Shown one piece after another: positions 1-12,188 of a stretch of 64,000 bases of DNA (the stretch's first letter is position 1; every line of letters starts with the position of its first letter). The position numbers were made by a program, and so were the translations under genes. This DNA is from Tubulanus polymorphus (lineage: Eukaryota; Nemertea; Palaeonemertea; Tubulaniformes; Tubulanidae): contig NC_134029.1 in NCBI RefSeq assembly GCF_964204645.1, forward strand, positions 11,770,850-11,834,849, given 5' to 3'. The notes beneath the pieces are model-generated. The model made no database searches, was not told the DNA's origin, and saw only the letters and a list, made by a program, of their open reading frames with translations.

Positions 1-1196
1 GTTATGCAAGCCCTCTTGCATATAATCCTCAAATTCTCCGTCAGTTAACATGCAAATGTTGTGAAGTACAAAACAAATACTAATGAAGTTCATCATCCGT
101 TCCATGTCGCTCATATCTATATATTTCAAACGTCGGAATCGGCCTTTTGAAATACCAAAAGTATGTTCAACCCTCATGCGTGTTGAGCTATGTTTGAAAT
201 TGAAATTTTTCTGTATTCTGGTTAGATTGCCAGTATCTTTGAATGGGGTAATAAGGACACTGCCCAGAGAATACGCAGAATCTCCAAGTAAATGACTGTT
301 AAGAGGAAATATACTTTCTTGGTTATCAGTACTTTCGATTGCATGCCATAAGGGAGAATTTCGAAAAACACGAGAATCATGGGTTGATCCAGGCCAACCA
401 GTATAAACGTCAATAAATTGATAGTCACTATCACAGATAGCACATACGTTTATGGAATAAAACTTTTTTCGATTGATGTATGCTTCTGGACTCTTAACTG
501 GTGCCTTTATTGGTATGTGCGTGCCGTCCACAGCGCCTAAAACTTTCGGGAAACCTTGAAGTCATTCGAAACCCGCAAATATTTCTTTCGTACGTTCCAA
601 TGATGGCCACTTTATAACCTTTTGGCATGACATGTCTAACCACACAGGCAGATACCTTACCTGAAAAAAAAACAAAATACAACAAATGATTATTACATTA
701 CAATTATAAATTTTCCATCAAAACTAGTTTCAAACGACTCACCGATAATTTAATGCACGGATGCTTCACACACGCCAAACATGTCAGCAATATGCATGAG
801 TGTTGCCTGTGTTCCTGCATAATATAAGTAAACAAGTAGTTTTTCCACGGGTTTATTTCGTGTACCACTTTCGATGATGTACGGTCCAACATACTCCAAA
901 ACCCTATCAAATGTTTCACGAGTCATTCTAAAACGTAGCCTAAAGTCCTCTGGCAGATATCTACTTACTGTAACGTCACAGTAATTTGTAATCCGATTTA
1001 CAGTTCTCCTCTTTTTGTGTTTAACACTCTCAAAAACATTTATCAGAACACAAGCTGGGGTCGATGACGAACGTTTTAGAAGCGTATTTTGATAACGGTT
1101 TGAACGAATACTGCTATTGGTCACAGAACCAACAGAGGAAGACAATTCAGCTATCGACAAAACGCAGATGATTTTCTTCTCGCTATCATCGACCAT
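1..1196 (-). pseudogene. Harbinger/HARBI1-like DDE transposase, decayed, cut by window edge
   Basis: PIF/Harbinger nucleases cut and paste DNA transposons, and some are domesticated in animals. On the minus strand the first exon (about 742-1196) ends in a helix-turn-helix-like stretch (MLHIADMFGVCEASVH). A GTGAGT donor at about 741 and a TTTTCAG acceptor at about 662 bracket a short intron. The second exon shows the DDE signatures LGAVDGTHIPIKAP, LLGDSAYSL and RVEHTFGISKGRFRRLK, spread over about 540-120. I start at the Met at 1196 rather than 1304, because the extra upstream residues look unrelated. The copy looks dead: an in-frame TAA just before the donor, a frame change near 630 and an in-frame TGA near 566. 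Its 3' end lies beyond position 1. It could be a decayed transposon or a host HARBI1 paralogue. Confidence 0.75.
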
Positions 1197-1386
1197 TTTG
1201 AATACCCCACACAGTAAACCGTCGCATTTGTTCACACTACGGCAAACCGGTTTGTGACGTAATAAACCGAAATAAACCAGTTTGTGCAAACCGCTTTCAA
1301 ACAAATGCGCCTACGGTATCTTCACCCTTCAAGTGATTCGAACCCACAACGCTAAAGCTGTTCGCCGAACGCTAGAGCTGTTCGCT

Positions 1387-2286
1387 GGTGGAAGCGAGTT
1401 CGGGAGTGATACCGGACCCCTGGCAAGCGAGGATGTACACACGTGTCTGTTTAAAGAACATACCTTTAACCGCCCTTTGGTTTTTTTCTTTTCGGGTGAA
1501 ATATAGAATCCAGTCCGAGTCTGAGCTGATACCGTATCGAAATTACTTTAAGGTTCGAGCGCCAAAATGTACAGACAAAAGTACATTATTTCAGGCCAAG
1601 ACACTGAGGGATAGCGGGCCTTTTTTCGCGCGAGAAAACAAAACATTTTGGTTTTCTCGCGCGAGAATTCAAAACTTTTTGAATTCTCGCGCGAGAAACC
1701 CAAACTTTTTGAATTCTCGCGCGAGAAAACAAAAAAAGAGCCACTGTGAAAATTTTTTTGTCGTTGCTCTAGCCGTACAGAAAATTTATTTAGTATTGCC
1801 CGAATCAGCCACCATACAAAACAGATTTAGACAGTTGATCATTTCATACCTTGTACATGTTTTAAAATACAATGTATCTTTACTTGAAGTGAATGAAACT
1901 TATAAGTGGTTATGATACATCAGCAGCAGAAAAGCACTAGGCTAGTGCATGATGCTGTTTTTTTTTCTTATAAATAACATGTTCCATTCTTTAAATTGTT
2001 AAATCCGTTTCTTTAAATTGTTTAATCGATAACGAATGCACTGAGTGAGAACCTGACTGGTGTCAGTGAAAGTGGTATATCACTCGGTCACATGCGAGCT
2101 CCTTAGTACACGCAGTATTACGGAGCGCAACGCTAGGGACTGGGTGAAGTCCTGAAATGAATCATTCGGGTTGCATCTAAAATACTAAAATCAAAATCGG
2201 AACGAAAAACACCACAGGGCGGTTAGAGGTATGTTCTTTAGACAGACCCTATACACACGTTGATGCCAACACCGGCTTCCACTTCA
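1387..2286. repeat. Fold-back (inverted) repeat pair, about 0.9 kb
   Basis: The segment 1387-1484 recurs, imperfectly and inverted, at 2212-2286. Both arms contain AAAGAACATACCT followed by TAACCGCCCT, and both carry GTGGAAGC at their outer end. The spacer has no convincing gene. The 175-aa frame at 1388-1915 crosses the tandem palindromes and looks fortuitous. The structure resembles a fold-back or MITE-type element; I could not assign a family or a target duplication. Confidence 0.5.
1624..1737. repeat. Tandem 30-bp repeat built on the palindrome TTCTCGCGCGAGAA
   Basis: Three full copies of TTCTCGCGCGAGAA (1654-1667, 1684-1697, 1714-1727) and one partial copy (1624-1635) are spaced exactly 30 bp apart, separated by A/T-rich spacers of the type AAACTTTTTGAA. 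Each 14-mer is its own reverse complement. The GC-rich cores stand out from the AT-rich surroundings. Confidence 0.85.
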
Positions 2287-2649
2287 AAAGTTAAGAACAA
2301 AATATCAGAAATATTTGTGATCCGATTTACACCAAATAAACCTTTAAAGAAAGGTGTTTAGCATCGGATATAGTGCCGAAAATTCTAGATTGATACACTA
2401 CATAGTTTTTCAAGTGCGCATTTTTAGTGAAAACCAATTATGTTGATTGACAGCAGGCTCAGCTCCGCGCCTCATTTTATCGATGACATTAGGTGTAAAC
2501 AATAGCATTACCACGTGCGCAATGCAAACGGAAAACAGAATTTCTTTAAACAAACTTCTCTAATGGAATATCAATTTCTTTTCATAATTTGCCTTTTTTA
2601 TGTAATTTATAATTTATACATCAGACTTTGCTTCTTCGAACCTCAGTCC
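1738..2649. other. Intergenic DNA
   Basis: Apart from the right arm of the fold-back repeat (2212-2286) I see no gene, RNA or clear repeat. Poly-T/A tracts and AT-rich sequence lead into the polymerase fragment. Confidence 0.5.
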
Positions 2650-5240
2650 TCTTGTCTTTAATATGTAACTGTCGGTATCAAAATATAAGATTTATATATG
2701 CTTTTCTCCAAAATGAGGTTGTAATACGTTATAGTAAAATTCATACATTAATAATTTTGATATTTCTAAAACATAAATTGGTTTATTAAATTTCATACTT
2801 GTTCTCCTCATTTTAACTGCAGCTAAATTTTCATCAAATATTCTGTTACCTATGAACTTAGGATATGATTGTAAATGTCTTATCCTTTTACCATTACTAA
2901 CTAGCTCAATATCATTTCTATTTCTAATATTTTCACAAGTCTTACCATAGAATGCATTATTCATTAACTTGAAGATATCTTTCTCGAAATCAGTTTTAAC
3001 TTTAGTTCTCTGTTGGTATTAAAATGTATATATTTTTCTAACCATTTAGATTGACTGAATGAAATATATCTATGTACTTTTTTAGAATCATTCCTTGATT
3101 CAAATAGAATTTTAATATCCGATAATGTACTACATAATTATATTTATCTTCCTGAGTTACAATTTACTTTTCTGTATGAATATGATTTTCAGGTTTAATT
3201 CTTTTTGATAATTTGATAATTCTTCATGTGTTACAGTTTTATGTTCGGGACAGTATGCTAGATTTCTAGATTTAAATTTAATGTTTTCAGGGTATTCCAA
3301 GTCTACAACAAAAAAGTAACCAGTATCTGAATCATCTGCAATATCTAGAATTCTTTTCTTCCAATCAAATTTATCATTATTTTCATGTTGTAAAACTTCA
3401 GTTATTTCAAATACCCCATAAGGTTGAGGTTCCATCATTGCCCAACCATATAGATTATTTGCATCTATATATAATAACTTATATCCAGGGTTATCATTTA
3501 CATTGAAATATCTATCGCCTAATACACCTGAAACTCCTCCTCTTATAGATTTTTCAAATGATAATAATTGATCTATATTCGTTAATAAATCCATTTTTAT
3601 ATCTGTAAATTTTAAACCACAGTCCCAAGTTTTAAACCTGGACTAGAATAACAATGACATGGATCAATATTGAAATATTTTAGATTTACATCTCTAAACC
3701 TTTCAAATATATCAGTTAATAATAATACATCTGACTTTAGGTATAAATCTACTAATTGTCCATGATTTATTATATTGAAATGATTCCAAATATCCAATGT
3801 TCTATTATGAACTTCATCTTTAACATATTCATTTTTTAATTCATCATAGAATTGTTCGTTTAATAATTCAGTTATATTAAAATCATTATGATTTTTATAA
3901 CATGAATATGAAATTGCTCCTTTATATCTCATTAATTGAAAATCATCATTATTTGGATAGTGTTGTTTTAATATTTCTAATTCATCATCAACTAATGATT
4001 TTTATAAATTATCTAACGAACTACTTAAAAATCTATATGAATCTAAAAATCCTAGACACCCAAATTGGAAAGATATATAATTCTCAGATGTTTTAGCTAA
4101 CATTCTAAATTTATAAGTTGGTATTTTAGCAACACCTTTTGATCTATTTGAATTTAATCTTTCTATTTCATTATTGATTTCTTCTATTTTATGACATTAG
4201 TTGCTTGATGAATAAATGAGCATCATACCCTGATAAATTATGAAATATAACTGGAACAAAGTTTATTTTTTTTAGCTTGTAAGTTACAATTCTCATGTGC
4301 TGCACCTCTAAGCTTTCCATTCAAATGATCATGGTCTTTTTTATCTTTAAAATTAAATAGTTTTTCGCAATAATAACATTTATCTGATAAATCAAATTCT
4401 TCTTTATCTTCTTCTGTCATTATAATTTCTATATTTGTATTTAATAGTGTACTAAATTTGATTTAATATTCAATTAATAAGTCACAAAAATGATTGATAA
4501 CATTTTCATTTCTATAATTATAATATTCACTTTCAATTAGTTCTGGATAATCAGATTTAATATATGACCCGAAAGCTGCAGCTGATTGATGAATCTTTTT
4601 GATAGTATTTGTTATTAGAGGATCTGAATAATCAATTACATCATTTTCATTAGAATTCAATTTCTTTCTTTTATGATATATTTCTTTTCTATCTTGATCA
4701 GTTAATTCTTTGTTTAATGATTCAAAATCTCCATATATTACAAATGGTACTTTATTCTTGTAAACATTGAATTCTAATACTTTATCCTTTTCATTTGGTA
4801 AAATCATTTTACAATAATCATGGTTATCACATAATTGTTTATGATTTAATACTGTTTATGATTTAATGTACTTTCATTGCTGAATCTATGTAAACATTTT
4901 CTACGTAGATATTTTTTATTGTGATTATTTTCTGTTCTAAAAAATAAATCGATTTGTTTTATCCACATATAATGATTCTCAAAATATAGTATATCTATAA
5001 CATCATTTGAATCATAATCTTTTGATAGGTATAAAGGCTCTAATGTAAAATGTTTTATATTGTTACCTTTTGTTTTAGGTAATTTGATTAAATCGAATAC
5101 ATTTATTTTTAGATTATTATCTCTTTCTATTTTTGGGATATTTTTAATTCTAACTGGATAATTATCTATCTTATAATTATTTTCAAATTGTTTATAATTT
5201 GTTAATCTATAAGTATGTTGATTATAATCTTCAACTGCAT
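2650..5240 (-). pseudogene. POLB: Polinton DNA polymerase B fragment (copy A)
   Basis: This is a minus-strand remnant of a protein-primed type family B DNA polymerase, closely similar to the copy B gene at 32328-36308. Visible in order are an exonuclease motif (IYGDFESLNKE, near 4730), the conserved cysteine/histidine block (CYYCEKLF then DHDHLNGKLRGAAH, near 4300-4400), motif A (LLYIDANNLYGWAM, near 3450-3490), motif B (NNAFYGKT, near 2945-2965) and an uninterrupted motif C (YFDTDS, near 2660-2680). Homology stops at about 5240 on the amino-terminal side and about 2650 on the carboxy-terminal side, so both ends are missing. Several stops and frameshifts divide the frame. No terminal inverted repeat is attached. 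It is a solitary, truncated relic. Confidence 0.85.
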
Positions 5241-6369
5241 GTAAACCGAATAAAATTCGACTTTACAACGATTGCATTGCATGAATGGTTAGAACGCGAG
5301 GGCGGATATAGCCGAAACGGTTAGGTCGCGCAGGCGCATTACTTACGTCAAACGGCTTAGCTGCCTGATTATCATATAGCTTAAATTAGAACTCAAGCAC
5401 GAGGTATTACGAGCGACTGGGAGACAGAGAGGAATAGTCCTCGCTGTGTCCCAGTCCCAGCATCACAGTGATGTGGAAACTCGTTAGAATAACACTTAAT
5501 GTCCGTATATTTATACTAGAGGGGTCGATTGTCGATCGATAATACTTCTCGTGAAATAGGACGGATAATGCCCTATGATTAAGGCGATTAAGGATTAAGG
5601 AGGGGAGGGAAGACATCGGCGACAGTGCTAGTACCCGACTGGAACTCAGTCTCTGCGGATTCTCGTCTAACGGCTGACCGGTAGTTCCCAGTACGATGAT
5701 AATCCGTCTTCCAGAGGTGCCATTGGTTGTGATTTGTGTTCTCAGGTAATAATCTAGTGTCTTTTGAATTTAAAAAGAAAACATTGTCTGTACATTAAGA
5801 AATTATGTTCAGATATATCACTGAGCTGAACTACACGTCATTAGGCCTACTTAAGAATTTCACTCCATTTTGAAATGTTTGTTAATAACCTGTAATTGGT
5901 TGTGTTAATTATATCCCTTACATCCTTTGCATTTAAACCTCATTATCTCATATTTTCAGCTTACTGCGATCGATATCCCAGGTTCATTGTTAGAAATCTC
6001 AACTTCAAAGTACAGGAAGAATGACCTACAATTTTGGTTGAGATGTCGGGGTTTAAAATATAAGTCTGCAGACACCAGAGCTGTATTAATTTCAAGGTAG
6101 TTTTATAAATTCATTCAAAAAAACTTCCGATGTTTTTAAATGTTTTTAAATACTTTGAAGTATTCCATACAATTTAGATAATTCCAATTAAAAACCACAT
6201 GAAGACCAGTTTATTTCTTTCAGTTCAGTTAATTAAAAACAGATATTTCAATCTTGATGGCTATAGTAGAAATTTGAAATAAATTTCATTTCAGGGTTCG
6301 CTAATGTAGTCAGCGTCAGTAATTGACCCGGATCCTCACAAGACATATACATGTACAAGAGCAAAAATT
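5241..6369. other. Intergenic DNA
   Basis: I find no supportable gene here. Moderately GC-rich sequence at 5260-5760 differs in composition from the Polinton fragment to its left and looks like host or old repeat DNA. Positions 5760-6369 are AT-rich and unstructured. Confidence 0.4.
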
Positions 6370-7222
6370 ATGAAATGTCCAGTATGTACGGAAGCTGCAA
6401 CCAATTCTTCAGTTAACATCAAGGATGATCCGCAAGAAATTATTTTACAGGCACCGCAGAATGGTTGGACCAAAGATATTTTAGTTTCAAAGACATTTAC
6501 TTTTTTAAATATACGTGACCATGCCGTGAAATCAGGAAAAAGACTCAAAGGTGAACAATACATAGAAAAGCCCCAGACAAAGTTTTTTTATGAAAAACTA
6601 TGTACATAATGTGGCCAATGTTATGAAAAAGACACTGATTTGCTATTCGTTCGGGGTAAATGTTTTCGTTTCCAACGCATGAATGAAACCCCACATAATG
6701 TCTTGGTAGCTCTTTTCGGTGACGTAGTTCTAGTTGGTCATTGCAGTTGTGCAGCTGGAAGTGGTGGTTGCTGCAACCACATTGTTGATTTACTGGACCA
6801 TTGTAACAAAATGAAAATAGTCAAGTACCCAGAAATCGGTACATGTACTGACAACCCGCATGAATGGAACCGGCCAAGAACCGCTGGAATTTACCCAGAA
6901 CCAATTAGGAGTTATTCAGTTATCAGGCCTGAATATGGCTCCAAAAAGACTGGTATAAAATCAACACTATGATGCCAGGGCTGACTATTTGAAACACTCA
7001 CAGTTCAATGATACTTTAGACTTATTTCAAAATTTAAAGATAATAAAACCGTCTTTAGGCTTTTGTCAGATGTTCAATGAACATAGAGATATGATTGACA
7101 CGAAAATAGGTGTTCAAACCCCGGTCGGTAGTGTTCTAAGTTATCAACTTAGTATTTCTGAAGGAGATTGAAGGATGTTGTCAGTGATTTTTCTTCATAC
7201 TCAGATTCATCAGTTATTTTTG

Positions 7223-9030
7223 GGTGTTCGAACTTCGCTGAATCGCTGAATCGCTGAAACGCTGATTATTATATTAATTTCGCTGAATCATTGAATTTAT
7301 TCTTAAATACCCTGAATCTATGTAAATCTTACATATTCTAAATACAATTATTATTTGATCGATTTAATGAGAAATTTCGTTACATTTTCGAAAAAAATCT
7401 AGTTACACGGACTACGGTAACGGACGTAGTATTCTGCGGACTGTGGTAACGGCCTTCGGCGATGGTCACCGGTACTACTTATACCATAGAATAGAAACTG
7501 ATACAGGTACATGTACAACCGTGGCGTTCGAGCGGTGAGAACCATTTTCTCTGTGAAGAAAGGGCAAAAGTCGTATCGCCGATCGGTAGTGTTACATGTG
7601 ATAAATTCAACAGAGGAATTCCCATTAAAACAACAACTGTTTAATCGAAAATGATCACATATGATTCTGCGTGAGTTTTAACCTTACAGCTTTGTAGGGA
7701 TTCGCTCTGTGGACCCCCATTCGGCTTATTCACCTGAGAATATTACCACGCATAAATTTAATAACGGGTACTTCAAAAGTACGAAACTACGAAATTAAGA
7801 AATATGCAACGAAATTACGAAATGAAAAAATTTTGTAATTTTTTGCGCTAAAGCAGCAGATTCGTGGAGCTGGCTTCAACATGCGCACCCGGTCTAGTGT
7901 GGCAGGGTTCCGTGCCGCGACTGAATTTAGCGATGCCATCAGGGAGAATGATCTGCGCATGCTCATATACAACTGGAAGGTAGCGATTAATAAATTACGG
8001 GTTAGAGAACGAAGTGTGCCTTAAAATATATCCTGCAGTGTTTAGGCTAAAAAATTGATACCTCGTTTCTCCTCTGCTGAGGAGCTTAAAAGTCTGGATT
8101 TTGCAAGGGATGCGGATTCGAAAAGAAAATTCACGGCCGGAATTTTTTTCAAATTGCTCGTCACTACGCTGTTAAGCGGTAAAAAGATCGTAATGTAGTC
8201 CATGTGTAGGGCCTATCATTTCACTATGCTTTACCGCGTCTGAGTTTCGTGGAAATGGCGCAGCGTATTCATTATTTGTTTTTGAGAACATCCTACAAGT
8301 TTCTACTAATTGTAGACGTTCTTAAAACCCTCCAGTTTAAGAAAATAAATTCTTGAATATGGTACTTTCAAAAGATCATTTACATGCACCGCCGAGATTT
8401 TTACAGTCCTGTAGCGTTATAACGAGCTATGACCATAGTATGGGCGTGTGTTTGAAATGTGACCATTTCGTTTCGTATTTCGGTTCGTATTTAAGCACTA
8501 CTGGCAAAAAAATTTCCATTTCGTAATTTCGTAGTTTCGTAATTTCGCTCCATACTTCGTAATTTCGTTTCATATTTCGTAATTTCGTAGTTTCGTACTT
8601 TAGCAGGACCCTTTAATAACTCATACGTGTAGTACCAAGGCCGAACCAAATTTCCTAAACCTTCCAGCAAAAAAGACAGAAATACTAAAAAACCTATGAA
8701 TACAGGTACTTTATTTTGATAACATAAAATTTTATTTGACGTACCAGCAGATATAAAATTGTTGAATGCTGGATGTTATAAAAATAAACTTTCATTTTGG
8801 TCCTGGCGCGCGTCCGCAAAGCGTTTTCATCTTGCTCTAAAAGCGTACTATCGTCAAACATGGCACCACTTATATGATTTATTATTTATTATACATTGTT
8901 CGTTTTACAATTGCTTGAAAAAATCAGTAAAATTAAAAGAAATGATGATTAACATTAAATTCAGCGTTTCAGTAATTCAGCGGTTCAGCGATTCAGCGAT
9001 TCAGTGATTGAGCGAAGTTCGAACACCCGC
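7223..9030. mobile_element. 1.8-kb non-autonomous DNA transposon with 8-bp flanking repeat
   Basis: Inverted termini begin GGTGTTCGAACTTCGCTGAA at the left and end with the reverse complement plus three bases at the right (...GTTCGAACACCCGC). Subterminal tandem CGCTGAAT-type units lie inside both ends. The octamer TATTTTTG flanks the element on both sides (7215-7222 and 9031-9038), as expected for an 8-bp target duplication of the hAT type. No transposase is encoded. The element splits the SWIM/YqaJ gene and holds a second transposon (7766-8611). Confidence 0.75.
7766..8611. mobile_element. 0.85-kb transposon nested inside the 1.8-kb transposon
   Basis: Inverted termini GGGT...ACCC are followed inside by matching AAAGTACGAAACTACGAAAT-type tracts, with tandem TACGAAAT units at both ends. 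TTTAATAAC occurs on both sides (7757-7765 and 8612-8620), consistent with an 8-9-bp target duplication. There is no coding capacity. The plan (GGGT terminus plus short tandem subterminal units) is the same as that of the element that contains it, so they may share a transposase source. Confidence 0.75.
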
Positions 9031-10230
9031 TATTTTTGATCATTTTCCTACAATGCCTATAAGAATTTCACCCAGATTAAAATTTCCAAGGCAGCCAACA
9101 CTTTTGGAACAAGAATTCATCAATAATCTAAAAAAGGTATATAAGACCACATATAAATGGCTATTGATCCTGAAAACTTCAAAAATGTAGATTAAAATTT
9201 GTAAGAATTACGAACTTTTGAATGAGATGAGCAATAATTCAAGTTGAATTATCGGTAAGACGATATCAATGTTTATAACTTCACCAGCGCACATTGTTGC
9301 ATTAACTTAAGACATAAGTGATATCATAAAAAAGGTTATTATCAGTTGAGTTCATCGATATTTTCACTTTGTTTCTATCTTTATCCAATCCAGAGATATA
9401 AACGAAATAAAAATATTAAACGGGGGAAAAAAAGGGACGAAAAATTCAACAATGCGGACCCGGCGGGTACCCAAAAAAATGGCGCCTGGAAACTGTAAAA
9501 AGGCTTATTGTAAATTTCCAATAATCTGTTGAACTCGAGGAACTCACTCGAAAACAGAGATTTAGTTGTGATTGGTATTCAGCTCGTAAATATCGATTGA
9601 CAGCTAGTACATTTGGTACAATATTAAAAAGGAAAGCAAAGGTTACAGCCAAATTTGTAGAATCACTGCCAACATCAAATGATATTTCACATTTACCTGC
9701 TGTACGACACGGAATAGAGAATTTCGTTATCACTAACGCCATTTTTCTCGGGGTTGCCAATGACCACTAGATGGCGCTTAATAATCACCTAGTAAAAGAC
9801 GATTGAATCTTCATCTACGACTTAATGATCATTTGAGGTAAGTATCGAGCAACTGATTTATAATCAGTGTGTTATTATCATTCTTAGGGTGCTATAGACT
9901 TACCTTATCGCATCCGTAGGCCTGAGACAAGGCCATATTGATATATATTGAGTACCTAGGGAATTGTGGAAAGCTGGTACAAGTTTTTCCCTGTGGTATG
10001 ATAGTTAATCCCGCATTCCCATGGCTAGGTGCTTCTCCTGATTCTTTAGTTATTGCTGATGGTGCTGGATATGGGTTACTTGAGGTCAAGTGCCCATTTA
10101 AAGATATGTCCCCTCGAGAGGCTTGAGTGGACAGTTCATTCTGCTCAAAGCTAGTCAACGGGAAGCCACAACTAAAAAGAAATCATTATCATTATCATCA
10201 AATTCAGGGACAGTTAGGAATTAGTGGGTA

Positions 10231-10616
10231 AAATCACAAGGGATGAAACGCCAGGCCTCCGCTGTACTTAAATTTTCAGCCAGAAAGTTGGGACAGTAAC
10301 GTGACATTCCGATGACGTCATCGCATTTAAAACTTCAACATGAAAAACATGAAAAGTTAACATATTCACAGACCGATATCAATTGTCAGATTATGATTCA
10401 TATGAAATAAATAACTTATACAGAATTAATTATGATGAAATGTATAATTCATAGTCAAAAAATGCATTCGAATGTAAGTTATTCTCAAATAATTTTCGTA
10501 TCATAGTTTCCATCTTAGATGCTTCAGGTTCGCATTCAGTCAAATAAGAAGCGTCACGTGACTGTCCCAACTTTCTGGCTGGCACGACTTGAACTGCGTT
10601 TCATCCCTTGTGATTT
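10231..10616. mobile_element. MITE with long imperfect inverted repeats, probable TA target duplication
   Basis: AAATCACAAGGGATGAAACG at the left is mirrored by CGTTTCATCCCTTGTGATTT at the right, and TA flanks each end. Further in, CAGCCAGAAAGTTGGGACAG (10270s) is mirrored at 10562-10581. It is 386 bp long without coding capacity. A TA duplication would fit Tc1/mariner-type mobilisation, but that assignment is inference. Confidence 0.7.
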
Positions 10617-10736
10617 TATATAGTAAAGCGTGACGACCGTCTGATAATTATTCTTAACGACCAATTGTTTATCGAAACTTTATAGCGGATAAATAAACAA
10701 TATATAAACACAAGGTATTTCCGTGATATTTTGAAT

Positions 10737-11769
10737 TTATTCGCAGTTCATATTTAGCGCCATTCTCGCGAGATTATCAACAACCCGGAAATAAAATCCA
10801 AGCCCATCGCCAAACCCCTGTTTCAGCGATCGCACGTCTCGCTGCCAACGCAGCTTCACGCTTCGGCGGTCTTTCTCGCACAGTTTCAAATTTTCCCGTA
10901 GGTTTGCCGAAGAAGAAGTCTTTAGTCGCCATGACTTCTCAAGGATGTAATTTGCTAAGCGGGCGATTTGTGATCCCATTTGCGGTTTTAACCGTCGCAC
11001 TTCTCACAATATTATCGGAACCAGCATGCAACTCCGTGATGACTCCCAAGTTTCCACTTTAACCGTGGAACATTTTCACTTTTCCCATTTATAATAACAA
11101 CATCACCTTTGTGAGCATTAGCAAAGGGCTTTAGACCGGTAAGAGACCTTTCCCGCAAAGACACAAGATATTCGTTAGCCCATCGCTCTCTGAATTCCTT
11201 TATAACAGACGCGCACAACTTCGCCCGTTCCGACCCTGGAGAATCTCGACAGCCTCACTATAGCCTCTGTCCGTTAAAGGGATACCCGCAATACTCCCCA
11301 ACGCCTCACCACTCAATTGGCATTTCAGGTAGTTGAATTTGCAGACACTTGCGGCAACAAAAGAGTCCCAAAACGACTGCCATTCTAATACTGCACCAGA
11401 AAACTTCGGCAAAGTTTTTTTCGGCAAATGTACTTTTAAGCTGTCACTAGGTGCAGGATTTATAGGTTCAGTTGGCGGGGTTGGCTTATCTAAATGTTTT
11501 AATATAGTTTTCTCGTGTCTACGTGCAAGAATTCTCTGGCATGAAATCTCTGTTTTGGCCTCTTCAAAAAACTTTTGATGCTCAGTATCGTCGAGCTTTC
11601 CGTAAATTATTTCATTCAGGCCTTCAATTGTCTTAATGCGAGAACAAACTTCCATAAGAGTTTCGTGTTCCAATTCATACTCATCTTTAGCTAAATGTTC
11701 ATCAATTGCGGTAAAAGATACCTTTATAAGTCCTCTATGCGCGTTCCTACTTCGTCGGTCCTTATCCAT
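10737..11769 (-). pseudogene. Internally deleted BEL/Pao retrotransposon (gag start joined to pol tail)
   Basis: The frame from 11769 has a BEL/Pao gag beginning: a charged amino-terminal helix, then a DUF1759-like stretch with HLPKKTLPKFSGAVLEWQSF. At about 11225 this gives way to a sequence typical of the very end of BEL pol (RWANEYLVSLRER, then KGDVVIINGKSENVPRLKWK; DUF5641-like). Protease, reverse transcriptase, RNase H and most of the integrase are absent, so the copy is an internal-deletion derivative. A basic 87-aa frame follows at 10737-11000 and may be the tail or nearby DNA. No LTR was identified. The gag ATG lies only about 15 bp from the Polinton terminal palindrome that starts at 11784. 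Confidence 0.65.
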
Positions 11770-11783
11770 CGTGAGTCTCTATA

Positions 11784-12188
11784 AGTAATAGGGGTAATGG
11801 GCTTTCAGATCAAAGGTCGAACGGTCGAGCTCATTAAAAAACAAAACATTAAAAGTAATTTAAAACTATAATATATTTTCATAACCGTGTGTATTTTATA
11901 TTATAACTAAATATTTATTCTAAGATATCAATAATTTAAAAAGCATATTGTATTAAATCAATTGGTCGCTCCACTTCGCTACCGCTCCGCTCCGCGACCA
12001 ATTGATTTATTTACAATACACAAATTCATATAATCAAATATATTCAAATGATAATAATTATTCTATTATTCAACTGAAATACACACGGTTATGAAAATAT
12101 ATTATAGTTTTAAATTACTTTTAATATTTGTTTTTAATGAACTCGACCATTCAACCTTTAAACCTGAAAGCCAATTACCCCTATTACT
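11784..12188. repeat. Palindromic left terminus of Polinton copy B
   Basis: The unit starts AGTAATAGGGG and ends CCCCTATTACT. The two arms (11784-11958 and about 12005-12188) are inverted versions of each other, best matched over their outer about 100 bp. In the centre a stem (11959-11968 with 11994-12004, CAATTGGTCG pairing with CGACCAATTG) closes a GC-rich loop of about 25 nt. The inner arm continues into the Polinton body with CTTAAAATATT. The outer arm abuts unrelated BEL/Pao sequence exactly at AGTAAT. Confidence 0.75.

Larger units (their letters stand above)
6370..10126 (+). pseudogene. SWIM zinc-finger / YqaJ-like nuclease gene, interrupted
   Basis: Multi-copy invertebrate genes of this type join a SWIM zinc finger to a YqaJ-type (lambda exonuclease fold) domain. 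The first part (6370-6972) contains the SWIM pattern GHCSCAAG then CCNH (C-x-C, C-x-H), with one in-frame TAA at about 6607. A shifted frame follows at 6989-7171. A transposon then occupies 7223-9030, and the reading continues at 9031-9190 (PRLKFPRQPTLLEQ). A YqaJ amino-terminal motif (WYSARKYRLTASTFG) lies at about 9570-9620, and the catalytic region PWLGASPDSL ... GLLEVKCPF at 10018-10095. Introns probably separate the later parts. Stops, a frameshift and the insertion make this copy non-functional. The cellular role of the family is not known to me. Confidence 0.7.

Noticed and set aside
9446-9760. 104-aa minus-strand frame
   Set aside because: The plus strand encodes the YqaJ amino-terminal motif (WYSARKYRLTASTFG) here, so the minus frame is a shadow.
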